Assembly (NCBI GenBank): GCA_965221725.1
Contig: OZ244909.1
Location: 2,418,001 to 2,482,000 of the forward strand
From: HK1 sp965221725
GTDB taxonomy: Bacteria; Pseudomonadota; Gammaproteobacteria; HK1
Direction of reading: 5' to 3'
DNA: 64,000 bases
Of the stretch, positions 51,699 to 61,173 are shown piece after piece. The translations under genes were made by a program, and so were the position numbers. The notes under the pieces are model-generated. The model was given only the letters and a program-made list of their open reading frames with translations, was not told where the DNA came from and searched no databases. How positions within the stretch are numbered: position 1 is the stretch's first letter; every line of letters begins with the position of its first letter.

Positions 51699-53894
51699 AT
51701 GAGCGACGGTCAATCCATCACCTACGTGACCGACGGGGGCATTGCGATCACGCGCACCGCCCGGCGCGAACCTCGGGCGGACGCCGTCGAGCTGCTGGCC
51801 GCCGCGCTCGACGAGCGCTTGGGCGTGTTGCTCACTTCGTCGTTCGAGTATCCGGGGCGCTACACCCGCTGGGATATCGGGTTCTGCGATCCGGCGCTCT
51901 CGTTCACGGGCCGGCAGCGCGCGTTCGAGGTCCGGGCCGGCAACGAACGGGGCGCGGTGCTCCTCCCCGCCGTCGCGGCGGCGCTCCGGGGCTGCGACGC
52001 GGTCGAGTCCCTCGAATCGAGCGCGCACGCCGTGACCGGAGCCGTGCGCACCTCCGACGCCTGGTTCCCCGAGGAACTGCGCAGCAAGCAGCCCACCCTG
52101 TTCTCGGTGGTGCGCGCGCTCATCGACCTCTTTCGCAGCCCGGAGGACCCCCACCTCGGGCTCTACGGCGCCTTCGGCTATGAGCTTGCGTTCCAGTTCG
52201 ACCCGATCCGGCTCGCGATGCCGCGCGACGCGGCCGAACGCAACGTCGTGCTCTTCCTGCCCGACGACATCCTCATCGTCGATCACCGGCGTGAGACCGC
52301 AACCCGCTATCGCTACGAATTCGAAGCCGGGGGCCGACGCACGCACGGCCTGGCCCGCACCGGCGACCGGACCCCGTACATCGCGGCCGGCGCTGCCGGC
52401 TCGGCCGACGGAGCCGGCTTGGTCGAGAGCGCATGCGACCACGCCCCCGGCGAGTACGCGGCGACGGTGCGCGACGCGATCGAGGCGTTCCGGCGCGGCG
52501 ACCTCTTCGAAGTGGTGCCCGGCCAGGTGTTCTCCGAGCCGTGCCCGGCCCCGCCTTCGGCGCTCTACCGGCGGCTCAAGACGCGCAACCCCGCCCCCTA
52601 CGGCGCCCTGATGAACCTGGGCGAACAGGAGTATCTCGTTGCCGCCTCGCCCGAGATGTACGTGCGGGTCGAGGGCCGGCGCATCGAGACCTGCCCGATC
52701 TCGGGCACTATCGCGCGCGGTACGAGCGCCATCGGGGATGCGCGCCAGATCCGCACCCTGCTGAACTCGGAGAAGGAAGAATCCGAGCTCACGATGTGCA
52801 CGGACGTGGACCGCAACGACAAATCCCGGGTGTGCGAAGCGCAGAGCGTGCGGGTCATCGGGCGGCGCCAGATCGAGATGTACTCGCGCCTCATCCACAC
52901 CGTGGATCACGTCGAGGGGCGGCTCCGCGAGGGCTACGACGCACTCGACGGCTTCCTCGCCCATACGTGGGCGGTCACCGTGACCGGGGCGCCGAAGCAG
53001 CACGCGATCCAGTTCATCGAGGACCACGAACGCTCGCCGCGGCGCTGGTACGGCGGGGCCATTGGCTTCCTCGGCTTCGACGGCAACATGAACACAGGGC
53101 TCACGCTGCGCACGGTGCGGGTCAAGGGCGGCATCGCCGAGGTCCGGGCCGGGGCCACCCTGCTGTTCGGTTCCGACCCCGACGCCGAGGAGGCGGAGAC
53201 GCGGCTGAAGGCATCGGCGCTCCTCGATGCGATCCGGCGCGGCGACGCCACCACGCCCGGGCCGCGCATCGAAGCGGCGGCGGAGCGCCCCGGCGACGGC
53301 CGGCGGGTGCTGATGGTCGATCACGAGGATTCCTTCGTGCACACCCTGGCGGGCTACTTCCGCCGCACCGGCGCCGAGGTGATCACCTACCGCTCCGGCT
53401 TCCCGCGCCGCCGCATCGCCGAGGAGCGCCCGGATCTCGTGCTGCTCTCACCCGGCCCCGGCCGCCCGGAGGACTTCGGCCTCGGGGAGACTATCGGCGC
53501 GGCGCGCGCGGCCGGCATCCCGCTGTTCGGGGTCTGCCTCGGGCTCCAGGGAATCGTGGAGTACTACGGCGGCCGGCTGTCGGTGCTGCCGGCGCCGATG
53601 CACGGCAAGCCGTCGATGGTCAACGTGCGCGGCGGTCGGGTCTTCGAGGACTTGCCGAGCCGGTTCGAGGGCGGGCGCTACCACTCGCTCCACGCGGACC
53701 GCGACACCTTCCCCGGCGCGCTCGCCATCACCGCCGAGAGCGACGACGGCATCGTGATGGCGGTGGAGCACCCGGACCTCCCGGTCGCCGCGGTGCAGTT
53801 CCACCCGGAATCGATTCTGACCCTGGACGAAGATGCGGGGCTCGCAGTGGTCATGAACGTGATGCGCGGGCTCGGCGGACCGGACACGGCGTGA
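51699..53894 (+). CDS. trpEG: Anthranilate synthase, fused TrpE-TrpG
   Basis: A protein of 731 residues that makes anthranilate from chorismate and glutamine, the first step of tryptophan synthesis. Residues 1 to about 515 are the TrpE half (SSFEYPGRYTRWD; CPISGTIARG; STKEESELTMCTDVDRND-type stretch; AVTVTGAPKQHAIQFIEDHE). Residues from about 530 are the TrpG glutaminase half, with Cys613 in FGVCLGLQG and VQFHPESI at the end. The fused form is typical of rhizobia, Azospirillum and some others and is unusual for gammaproteobacteria. A trp attenuator lies directly upstream. Confidence 0.95.
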   Translation: MSDGQSITYVTDGGIAITRTARREPRADAVELLAAALDERLGVLLTSSFEYPGRYTRWDIGFCDPALSFTGRQRAFEVRAGNERGAVLLPAVAAALRGCDAVESLESSAHAVTGAVRTSDAWFPEELRSKQPTLFSVVRALIDLFRSPEDPHLGLYGAFGYELAFQFDPIRLAMPRDAAERNVVLFLPDDILIVDHRRETATRYRYEFEAGGRRTHGLARTGDRTPYIAAGAAGSADGAGLVESACDHAPGEYAATVRDAIEAFRRGDLFEVVPGQVFSEPCPAPPSALYRRLKTRNPAPYGALMNLGEQEYLVAASPEMYVRVEGRRIETCPISGTIARGTSAIGDARQIRTLLNSEKEESELTMCTDVDRNDKSRVCEAQSVRVIGRRQIEMYSRLIHTVDHVEGRLREGYDALDGFLAHTWAVTVTGAPKQHAIQFIEDHERSPRRWYGGAIGFLGFDGNMNTGLTLRTVRVKGGIAEVRAGATLLFGSDPDAEEAETRLKASALLDAIRRGDATTPGPRIEAAAERPGDGRRVLMVDHEDSFVHTLAGYFRRTGAEVITYRSGFPRRRIAEERPDLVLLSPGPGRPEDFGLGETIGAARAAGIPLFGVCLGLQGIVEYYGGRLSVLPAPMHGKPSMVNVRGGRVFEDLPSRFEGGRYHSLHADRDTFPGALAITAESDDGIVMAVEHPDLPVAAVQFHPESILTLDEDAGLAVVMNVMRGLGGPDTA

Positions 53895-53979
53895 TACGCA
53901 GGGGGCGGCAACACCGAATACAGGGTGGGAATACAGGGTGGGAATTGACTGTCTGTAGCCGACTGGCTACGCTCGATCG

Positions 53980-54270
53980 ATGTTCGAGATCCGCCGGACA
54001 GAAGTCTACGCGAGGTGGCTGGACGGCTTGCGGGATGTTCGCGCCAAGGCTCTTATCCTGATTCGGGTCGAACGGCTGGCAGCCGGCAACGCGGGTGATA
54101 CCCGGTCCGTGGGCGAAGGCGTTTCGGAGCTGCGGATCGATTGCGGACCGGGCTATCGGGTGTATTTCAAGCGGCAGAGCCGCGCGATCGTCGTGCTGCT
54201 GGCCGGCGGGGACAAGCGGACCCAGCGTCGGGACATCGAGACGGCCCTGCGTCTCGCACGAAACCTGTAG
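53980..54270 (+). CDS. HigB/RelE-family toxin
   Basis: A protein of 96 residues typical of the addiction-module killer (HigB-type) family: start FEIRRTEVYARWLDGLRD, core RIDCGPGYRVYFKRQSRAIVVLLAGGDKR. Members are ribosome-dependent mRNA endonucleases. The partner antitoxin gene starts nine bases downstream on the same strand; the toxin-first order is usual for HigBA. It stands alone between trpEG and the opposite-strand decarboxylase. Confidence 0.9.
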   Translation: MFEIRRTEVYARWLDGLRDVRAKALILIRVERLAAGNAGDTRSVGEGVSELRIDCGPGYRVYFKRQSRAIVVLLAGGDKRTQRRDIETALRLARNL

Positions 54271-54279
54271 GTGGACACC

Positions 54280-54600
54280 ATGACCAAGACCGTCACTTCA
54301 CCCTACGATATCGCCGAGCATCTCCGCACGCCGGAGGAAATGGCCGCATACCTGGAGGTCTGCATGGAGGAGGCCGAGGGAGACCCCGCGTTCCTCGCCA
54401 AGGCGCTGGGTGACATCGCCCGCGCCAAGGGCATGTCGCAGGTGGCTCGTGATGCCGGCCTGTCCCGGGAAAGCCTCTACAAGGCGCTTTCGGGAGAACG
54501 CAATCCGAGCCTGGGCACGGTTCTCGGGGTCATCAGGGCTCTCGGCCTGAAACTGCGCGCCGAACCGGTGCCCGATTCGGAAGCGGCGGTCCAGCCCTGA
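54280..54600 (+). CDS. HigA-like antitoxin
   Basis: A protein of 106 residues with a helix-turn-helix domain (MSQVARDAGLSRESLYKALSG, about 55-75) and the family stretch SPYDIAEHLRTPEEMAAYLE at the start. It should bind the toxin and repress its own promoter. The ATG at 54280 is preceded by AGGTGG; a GTG at 54271 is a weaker alternative. The antitoxin ends near the opposite-strand gene at 54623. Confidence 0.9.
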   Translation: MTKTVTSPYDIAEHLRTPEEMAAYLEVCMEEAEGDPAFLAKALGDIARAKGMSQVARDAGLSRESLYKALSGERNPSLGTVLGVIRALGLKLRAEPVPDSEAAVQP

Positions 54601-54622
54601 CCGCTTCTGGTACCGATTCCAT

Positions 54623-56359
54623 TCACCGACCCCAGCCCGACCCGGCTTTGCGGATGGCCACGGGCGTCACCCCCTGCCGCCCTTCGTTCCCGAACCCGTC
54701 GTCCACGACCACGTCCAGGAGCGTCGGCCCGTCGCGGCGGGTGGATGCGGCGATGGCGGGACCGATGTCGTCCGGGTCCGTGATCCGCAGCGCGGTCACC
54801 CCCAGCGCGCGAGCGAGGCCGACGAAGTCGATCGGGGGGTCCGTGAACTCCATGCCGGTGTAGTGCTCCACGCCGTGGAACGATTTCAGCCGCTCCTTGA
54901 TGATGCGGTAGCCGCCGTTGTTGGCGATGACGTAGGTAATCGGGAGCTTCGCGTTCGCCGCCGTCCACAGCGCCTGGATGCTGTACATCGCGCTGCCGTC
55001 GCCGATGACGGCGACCACCGGCCGGTGCGGCAGCGCGAGCTGCACACCCACCGCCCCGGCCATCGCGAAGCCGATGCCGCCGCTGCCGAGCCCGAAGAAC
55101 GCCTTCGCGTCGCGGAACGCAAAGAGCGCCGGCAGGGCGCGGGCGCTCAGGATCCCTTCCTCGACGATGGCCGCGTCCTTCGGCAGGGCGTCGACGAGGC
55201 GCAGCATCGCCAGGTCCGGGGGCATCGGCGTGGCGCCGATGCCGCAAAGCGCGCGGGCGCGGGCGGCCTCGCGCTTTGCGGTCCAGTTCGACGCCGCCAG
55301 CCCCGCGATGGCGGCCGCCGCCCGCTCCGCCCCGCGCGCGCCGCGCTTGTGCTCAATCACCGGGGCGAGCGCCGCCAGGGTCTCCTTCACGTCGGCCCGC
55401 AGCGCGATCTCCGCCGGGTAGTTCTTCCCCATCTCCCAGTCGCGCAGTCCGAGCTGGACCACCGCCAGGCCCGGGGGCATCGGGTCCGTCTCGCTGAACA
55501 CGGACATGCGCAGCACGTCGGCGCCGACGCAGCACATGAGGTCATACGGAGCAAGCGTTTCGCGAACGTGGCGCTGGTCGCGGGTGAGGGCGCCCATGAA
55601 CGCCGGATGCTCGCAGAGGAAGTGGGCGCCGTCGCACACCGTCTGCTGATACACGGGCGCGCCCAGCAGCTCCGCGAGCCGGGCAGCTTCGGTGAGCGCC
55701 CCCGACGTTGCGACCTCGTGGCCGGCCACGATGACCGGGCGCCGCGCCGCGAGCAGCCGATCCGCGAACCGATCGAGTGCAGCGTCGCTCGGCCGGCCCG
55801 CAGTGTCGACCCGGGTGGGGTGGCCGAGCTCCAGCGCCTCCTGCGCGTTCAGGATGTCGCCGGGGAGGGAGATGAACACCGGCCCGGTCGGCGGAGTCGT
55901 CGCCACCTTCGCGGCGCGGCGCACGATGCGCGGCAGATCTGCAAGCCGGGTGACCTCCACCGCCCACTTCACCAGCGGCTGCGCGATCGGCACCAGCGGG
56001 TCGTAGAGCATCGGCTCGGTGAGCCCGTGGCCCTGCTCCTGCTGCCCGGCGGTGACGATGACGGGCGAGCCCATCCACTTCGCGTTGTAGAGCGATCCCA
56101 TGGCGTTGCCGAGTCCGGGCGCGACGTGGACGTTGCAGGCGCTGAGATTGCCGGAGGCGCGCGAGTAGCCGTCCGCCATCGCCACCACCAGCGCCTCCTG
56201 GAGCGCCATCACGTACCGGATCGCGGGCCGATCCGGCAGCGCGGCCATGACCGGCAGCTCGGTGGTGCCGGGGTTGCCGAACAGATGCGACACCCCTTCG
56301 CTCTCAAGCAGGGCCAGAAACGCCTCGCGGCCGAAGATGGTGTTCATGGCGTCGGACAT
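54623..56359 (-). CDS. TPP-dependent decarboxylase, benzoylformate-decarboxylase-like
   Basis: A full three-domain TPP enzyme of 578 residues. The N-terminal catalytic-Glu region MALQEALVVAMADGYSRA and the C-terminal TPP-binding VIGDGSAMYSIQALWTAAN followed by ITYVIANNGGYRI are clear. Overall it resembles benzoylformate decarboxylase and related 2-oxoacid lyases; the actual substrate is not known. ATG at 56359 gives MSDAMNTIFGREAFL; a second ATG four codons later is possible. No mandelate pathway gene is nearby. Confidence 0.88.
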   Translation of the reverse strand: MSDAMNTIFGREAFLALLESEGVSHLFGNPGTTELPVMAALPDRPAIRYVMALQEALVVAMADGYSRASGNLSACNVHVAPGLGNAMGSLYNAKWMGSPVIVTAGQQEQGHGLTEPMLYDPLVPIAQPLVKWAVEVTRLADLPRIVRRAAKVATTPPTGPVFISLPGDILNAQEALELGHPTRVDTAGRPSDAALDRFADRLLAARRPVIVAGHEVATSGALTEAARLAELLGAPVYQQTVCDGAHFLCEHPAFMGALTRDQRHVRETLAPYDLMCCVGADVLRMSVFSETDPMPPGLAVVQLGLRDWEMGKNYPAEIALRADVKETLAALAPVIEHKRGARGAERAAAAIAGLAASNWTAKREAARARALCGIGATPMPPDLAMLRLVDALPKDAAIVEEGILSARALPALFAFRDAKAFFGLGSGGIGFAMAGAVGVQLALPHRPVVAVIGDGSAMYSIQALWTAANAKLPITYVIANNGGYRIIKERLKSFHGVEHYTGMEFTDPPIDFVGLARALGVTALRITDPDDIGPAIAASTRRDGPTLLDVVVDDGFGNEGRQGVTPVAIRKAGSGWGR

Positions 56360-56603
56360 GATGGGTGGGGCTCCGCTCGGGCGACTGACCGCGAAGAGCG
56401 CGATGGTACAATGGGCATCGGGCCGATCGAGGCGTCGAACCTTGGAGCAATGCCGCGCTGACGCCTCATGCCCGGCAGCGCGGATGGACGATTCATCCCG
56501 CCATACCTCGGCCGGACCTGTCCTGCCGACATGCCCTGTCAACATGCCTCGGCCGAAATTCCGGAGCCTCGACGCGTCGAGCGCCGCCTCGCGGGCAAGC
56601 CGT

Positions 56604-57758
56604 TCAGGAACCGGGTGCGGCCGGAGCCGAAGCACCGAGGAGACCGCGCAATGCGCCGATCAGCGCATCGGTGTGCTCCGGGCGGCCCACCGAGATGCGG
56701 ATGCAACCCTTGATGCCGGGCTTGTCGTAGTGCCGAACGAGGATCCCGCGGCGCTCCAGCGCGAACTTGAGATCGCGGGCGTCCCGCCCGAGGATTCGGC
56801 ACAGGATGAAGTTGCCCTGCGAGGCGGGAACCGCTTCGATCCCGGGAAGTGGCGCGAGCCGCTCGTACAACCGCGCCCGCTCCACCTTGATCTTCCTGAC
56901 CACGGCCTCGATCCCGCCGGCACTGCGCAGGCTCGCGAGCCCGGCGACGCTGGCCGCGACGTTCACGTTGTAGGGCTGCTTGAACTTCAGCAGCGCCTGC
57001 ATCAACCACGGCGGGAAGATTCCGTACCCCAGCCTGAGCCCCGCAATTCCCGCCGCCTTGCTGAACGTGCGCAGCACCACCAGGTTGTCGTGGCCGAGCA
57101 CCCGGGCGGCGCGGCTCGGGTGGTCGGCAAACTCGACGTACGCCTCGTCGAGCACCACCACCGCCGGCAGTGCCAGCACCCGCTCCAGCGCGCGGTCGGC
57201 GAGCCAGTGGCCGGAGGGGTTGTTGGGAGAGGTGAGGAAGACGAGCTTCGCCCCGTGGGCCTCGACCGCGGCTTCGACCGCCTCGACGTCCACGGAGAAG
57301 TCGTCGCGGCGCGGCACGTCGACGACCTGCGCGCCCGCGAGCTTTGCGTCGAAGCTGTACATCCCGAACGTCGGGGGCGTGTTGATCACCACATCCCCGG
57401 GCGCGAGAAAGAGCCGGCAGAGGTAGTCGAGCAGTTCGTCGGCGCCGTGCCCCGTCACGACGTGGGAAGCGGGAACGCCGATGAACGCCCCGAGCGCCTC
57501 GCACAGCGCGCACTGCCGGGGGTCGGGGTAGATGTGGAAGTGCCCGTGGCGCGCCAGCGCCCGGGTCACCGCCGGAAGCGGACCATAGGGGTTCTCGTTC
57601 GCATCGAGCTTGACGATGCGTGCGGCGGGAATGCCGAGCCGGGCGCTCAGCACCTCGAACGGTTCGATCGGCGCATACTCCTCAAGCTCCGCAAGGTGCG
57701 GGTTGAGCAGCCGGCCAAGGCGGAGCCCATCCATCGGCGGTCGGATCTTCTCGGGCAT
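56604..57758 (-). CDS. hisC: Histidinol-phosphate aminotransferase
   Basis: PLP aminotransferase of 384 residues. The PLP lysine is Lys234 in TFSKAAGIAGLRLGYG, with SPNNPSG at 177-183 and DEAY at 204-207. The N-terminus LDANENPYGPLP fits HisC. It probably transaminates imidazole-acetol phosphate in histidine synthesis; some relatives act on aromatic amino acids. It is not in a his operon here. The upstream 413-base stretch separates it from a divergent dioxygenase gene. Confidence 0.92.
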   Translation of the reverse strand: MPEKIRPPMDGLRLGRLLNPHLAELEEYAPIEPFEVLSARLGIPAARIVKLDANENPYGPLPAVTRALARHGHFHIYPDPRQCALCEALGAFIGVPASHVVTGHGADELLDYLCRLFLAPGDVVINTPPTFGMYSFDAKLAGAQVVDVPRRDDFSVDVEAVEAAVEAHGAKLVFLTSPNNPSGHWLADRALERVLALPAVVVLDEAYVEFADHPSRAARVLGHDNLVVLRTFSKAAGIAGLRLGYGIFPPWLMQALLKFKQPYNVNVAASVAGLASLRSAGGIEAVVRKIKVERARLYERLAPLPGIEAVPASQGNFILCRILGRDARDLKFALERRGILVRHYDKPGIKGCIRISVGRPEHTDALIGALRGLLGASAPAAPGS

Positions 57759-58171
57759 CGGGGCAGGTCTTGACCCCGGACTGTACACGGTTCACCCCAG
57801 CTCGTTCCCGCCGGAGCGGAAATGATGGGCCACGCCGCGCTGACCGGGGCGCCCCCGGACGTGGGCGGTCGCGACCAGGGCAAGAGAACCCGGCCGGTGG
57901 TATCGACCGGAAAAATGATTCCGGCCGGTGTCCTGGGCCCCCCGCCGGGCCACCCGCTTGACAGGTCGGCGCGGGGATCGCGGGCGCCGCGGGCTCGTGA
58001 TAGGTTCCGGGCGACGGAGCGCGATGGTGGATGTATGGCTTACACCGGAATCCGTGCATCGGCGCTGATGGCGCCCCCGGATTCCATCCATGCAACGGTG
58101 GCGGTCCGGTGGTCGTGTCCGGCAACCGGGGGACACCGCTCTGCGGCGGCCGGGCATCGAGGGCGGATGGC
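57759..58171. promoter_or_regulatory. Divergent intergenic region between hisC and a dioxygenase gene
   Basis: About 410 bases that must hold two outward promoters. TTGACA occurs at about 57958-57963 but no matching -10 lies at normal spacing. No gene is supported here. Confidence 0.5.
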
Positions 58172-59044
58172 ATGATCTCGAAGAAGCAGGTTGACGATTT
58201 CCGGCGCGACGGCTTTCTCGTCGCGGAAGGTGCGGTCGATGCACGGCAGCTTGCGGGCCTGCGCGAAGTGCTCGCCGGGTGGGTCGAGGAGAGCCGAGCG
58301 CACGACGCGCCATTCGGCGCACCCACTGCGGACGGACGGCCGCGATTCGACCTCGCGCCGGAGCACACCGCCGAGGCGCCCGCGCTCCGAAGGGTCAACA
58401 ACCCGAGCGAGATCGACGACGCCCATATGCAGGTGATGCGCGACTCGGCGATGACCGACATGGTGGCTGCCCTCATCGGCCCCGACGTGAAGCACCATCA
58501 CTGCAAGATCAACCTGAAGCTGCCCGGCACCCATACCCAGGTGCGGTATCACCAGGATTTCGCCTACACGCCGCACACCAACGACGACGTGGTGACCGCG
58601 CTGCTCATGCTCGACGACATGACACCGGAGAACGGCTGCCTGATGGTGGTTCCGGGCAGCCACCGCGGGCCGGTGTACTCGCTGTTCGACGACGAGCGTT
58701 TCACCGGCTTCATCGCCCCCGGCACGGAGCGGTCGCTGCGCGAGCACGAGGAGCCCATCCTCGGCCGCGCCGGCAGCGTGTGCCTGATGCACACCCGGCT
58801 CGCACACGGCTCGCAACCCAATCGATCGGCGTCGCCGCGCGGTCTCTACATCTGCGTCTACAGCGCCGCGGACGCCTTCCCCATCGCCCGCAATCCCATG
58901 CCCAGCCGGAACGAGGGCATGGTGGTGCGCGGCCGACCCACGCGCCGGGCGCGACTTGCGGAGGCGGTCATCGAGCTTCCGGAGCAGCCGCGGCGGGCTT
59001 CGTTCTTCACGGTGCAGGAGGAGGCAGGCGACGCGGCGGGCTGA
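58172..59044 (+). CDS. Phytanoyl-CoA dioxygenase-family protein
   Basis: Non-heme iron, 2-oxoglutarate-dependent oxygenase of 290 residues. Iron ligands are His127 and Asp129 (RYHQDFAYTPHTNDDV) and His212 (RLAHGSQPNRS). DMTPENGCLMVVPGSHRG is the typical core. It converges with a gene for an HD-domain protein carrying all MIOX/PhnZ-type ligands; in the PhnY-PhnZ and TmpA-TmpB systems, a dioxygenase of this family and an HD diiron oxygenase act in sequence on a phosphonate. Whether that applies here is inference. Confidence 0.87.
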   Translation: MISKKQVDDFRRDGFLVAEGAVDARQLAGLREVLAGWVEESRAHDAPFGAPTADGRPRFDLAPEHTAEAPALRRVNNPSEIDDAHMQVMRDSAMTDMVAALIGPDVKHHHCKINLKLPGTHTQVRYHQDFAYTPHTNDDVVTALLMLDDMTPENGCLMVVPGSHRGPVYSLFDDERFTGFIAPGTERSLREHEEPILGRAGSVCLMHTRLAHGSQPNRSASPRGLYICVYSAADAFPIARNPMPSRNEGMVVRGRPTRRARLAEAVIELPEQPRRASFFTVQEEAGDAAG

Positions 59045-59192
59045 GCCCCGCCGCACCCGCGAGGACGCCAGGGCGCCGGAGGGAAGAGGCCGGTCTCCCG
59101 TGCTCCGGCGCAGGCGTGAGCCTTCCCGGCCTCTCCCGACTGTTGCAGACGTGGGTCGGCCGCCCCGATGCTCCCTCGACCGTTGCCGGACG

Positions 59193-59939
59193 CTATAGCG
59201 TGTTGCAGGGGCGGCGCAGGGTGCGCCACATGTGCGAGGCGGGGGTGTTGTCGTTGCCAAGACCCTCGAGCGGCTGCCGGAAATGGCGACCGATGACATC
59301 CTCGAACTGCTCCAGCTCGACCTCCAGGTCCGGGTCGAACGAGTAGAGATCATTCACGCAGATCATGCGTGCGGACATGTACCAGCGGTGCTTTCGCGCC
59401 CTCTCGTACTCCGCCACGATGTAGGGCTCGGGCTGGTAGTCCTCGCCGAACATCGTCCGGTACAGATCGGGGTACTCGTACCCGACGGATTCGTCGGGGA
59501 AGAACCGCAGGGCCTGGTGCACCCGAATCGCCCAGCTCACTTCCTCGTCCACGTAGGGCTCGATGAGCTGGGCGCCCCAGTAGCCGTGGTCGGCGCGGAT
59601 GAACCCCACCACCGCGATGTCGTGCAGCAGGCAGGCGAGCACCATCTTCCCCGGCAGCCCATTCTTCTGCGCAAGGTTCGCACTCTGCAACAGGTGTGCC
59701 TGGCCCGGAGCGAAGCGCAGGCGGAAGAAGTCGAGCAGGGTCGGTTTCTCCGGCATGGGCGGGAGGCGGGGGTCTTCGCCCATGAGCTGGCGCTTTCCGG
59801 GCGGGCGGGGACCGAGCGTGCGCTCACCGTCCGCGAGATGGTAGAGGAGCGACTTGACGACGACACGCTCGCCAAGCTCCTGCATCCGGCGGTGCTCCAG
59901 CTCGTCGGCCAGGTCGGACAGCGAAGGTGCAGTGCTCAT
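59193..59939 (-). CDS. HD-domain protein with PhnZ/MIOX-like ligand set
   Basis: A protein of 248 residues. An HD-type metal site is visible as His82 (HLLQ), His106-Asp107 (LLHD), His118 (ADHGYW), His141 (VHQALRF) and Asp197 (VNDLYSF), the full ligand set of mixed-valent diiron oxygenases such as PhnZ, TmpB and myo-inositol oxygenase; ordinary HD phosphohydrolases can look similar. It ends 149 bases from a convergent dioxygenase gene. Substrate unknown. Confidence 0.75.
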   Translation of the reverse strand: MSTAPSLSDLADELEHRRMQELGERVVVKSLLYHLADGERTLGPRPPGKRQLMGEDPRLPPMPEKPTLLDFFRLRFAPGQAHLLQSANLAQKNGLPGKMVLACLLHDIAVVGFIRADHGYWGAQLIEPYVDEEVSWAIRVHQALRFFPDESVGYEYPDLYRTMFGEDYQPEPYIVAEYERARKHRWYMSARMICVNDLYSFDPDLEVELEQFEDVIGRHFRQPLEGLGNDNTPASHMWRTLRRPCNTL

Positions 59940-60000
59940 CGAACCTCTTTCCAGGAGAAGTGTGGTGTCTGCGAAGAGGCAGGATCATATTCACCGGGCA

Positions 60001-60026
60001 GCAAAAAATGTGGCGATTTTTTTTGC
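60001..60026. promoter_or_regulatory. A/T-tract inverted repeat between divergent genes
   Basis: GCAAAAAAT and ATTTTTTTTGC flank the six bases GTGGCG. The repeat lies between the HD-domain gene and the DUF4143 gene, in a short AT-rich patch, and could be an operator or a promoter element. The two arms differ in length by two bases. Confidence 0.45.
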
Positions 60027-60054
60027 GCGTGGATGAAAATGATAGCATTCGGGC

Positions 60055-61173
60055 GTGACCACCTACCTCACCCGCTATCTGACCGAACAGATCCGAAGCG
60101 ATCTGGAACGAAAGATGGTCTTCGTCTCCGGCCCTCGGCAAGTCGGGAAGACCACTCTCGCGCGCGAGGTGCTCCCGGACTCGACGGGATACCTGAACTG
60201 GGACGTCCCCGAGCACCGGGACGCGATCCTGCGCGGACGTTTGCCAGCGACCGACATTCTCGTCTTCGACGAACTGCACAAGTTCCACCGGTGGCGCGGC
60301 TGGCTCAAGGGGCTCTACGACCGTCAGGACGGGACGCGGATTCTCGTCACCGGTAGTGGTCGGCTCGATTACTACCGCCACGGCGGAGATTCCCTCCAGG
60401 GGCGCTACCACCACCTGCGCCTGCACCCGTTGTCGGTCGCCGAGCTATCCGTCACCGACGCCCGCGGACTGCGCCTACTACTCGATCTCGGCGGGTTCCC
60501 CGAACCCTGGCTGAGCGGCTCGGTGGACCGGGCACGCCGATGGTCACGCGAGTACCGATCACGACTGGTCGAGGATGACATCCGCGGCCTGGAGCGCGTC
60601 GAGGATCTGGGCGCGCTGGAGACGCTGGTGATTCGGTTGACCGATCTGGTGGGCGCCCCGCTCTCGATCAACGCCCTGCGCGAAGATCTGGGAGTGAGCC
60701 ACCGCACGGTGAGCCGATGGCTGGATATTCTGGAACGACTTTACGCGATCGTGCGGTTGCCGCCCCTCGGCGCTCCCAGAGTCAGGGCGATCAGGAAGTC
60801 GCAGAAGCACTATCACTACGACTGGGTTCAGGTCCACGACAACGCGGCCCGATTCGAGAACCTCGTGGCGATGCATCTGCTGAAATGGGTGCACCGCGAA
60901 CAGGACATCCGCGGCCGGGATGTCGAGCTACGCTACTTTCGTGACGTCGACGGTCGCGAGGTGGACTTCGTGGTGACGGACCGCTCCGGCCCCACCCACC
61001 TGATCGAGGTGAAGTGGAGCGACCGGCCGGTGGACAAGTCTCTGGGCTACCTGCACGGCCGCTTCCCCGACGCGACGGCCCTCCAGATCAGCGCCACCGG
61101 AACCGACGACTACCGGACGCCGGACGGGATCCGGGTACAGCCTGCCCTGGCCTTTCTCCGGGGTCTGGTATGA
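60055..61173 (+). CDS. AAA-type ATPase with DUF4143 domain
   Basis: A protein of 372 residues starting at GTG. The Walker A GPRQVGKTTLA (26-36) and Walker B ILVFDELHKF (68-77) belong to an AAA_14 ATPase. The C-terminal DUF4143 part ends with a nuclease-like core (VDFVVTDRSGPTHLIEVKWSD). Function of the family is not settled; such genes are often mobile or stress related. It is preceded by an AT-rich patch. Two very short frames follow it. Confidence 0.9.
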   Translation: MTTYLTRYLTEQIRSDLERKMVFVSGPRQVGKTTLAREVLPDSTGYLNWDVPEHRDAILRGRLPATDILVFDELHKFHRWRGWLKGLYDRQDGTRILVTGSGRLDYYRHGGDSLQGRYHHLRLHPLSVAELSVTDARGLRLLLDLGGFPEPWLSGSVDRARRWSREYRSRLVEDDIRGLERVEDLGALETLVIRLTDLVGAPLSINALREDLGVSHRTVSRWLDILERLYAIVRLPPLGAPRVRAIRKSQKHYHYDWVQVHDNAARFENLVAMHLLKWVHREQDIRGRDVELRYFRDVDGREVDFVVTDRSGPTHLIEVKWSDRPVDKSLGYLHGRFPDATALQISATGTDDYRTPDGIRVQPALAFLRGLV

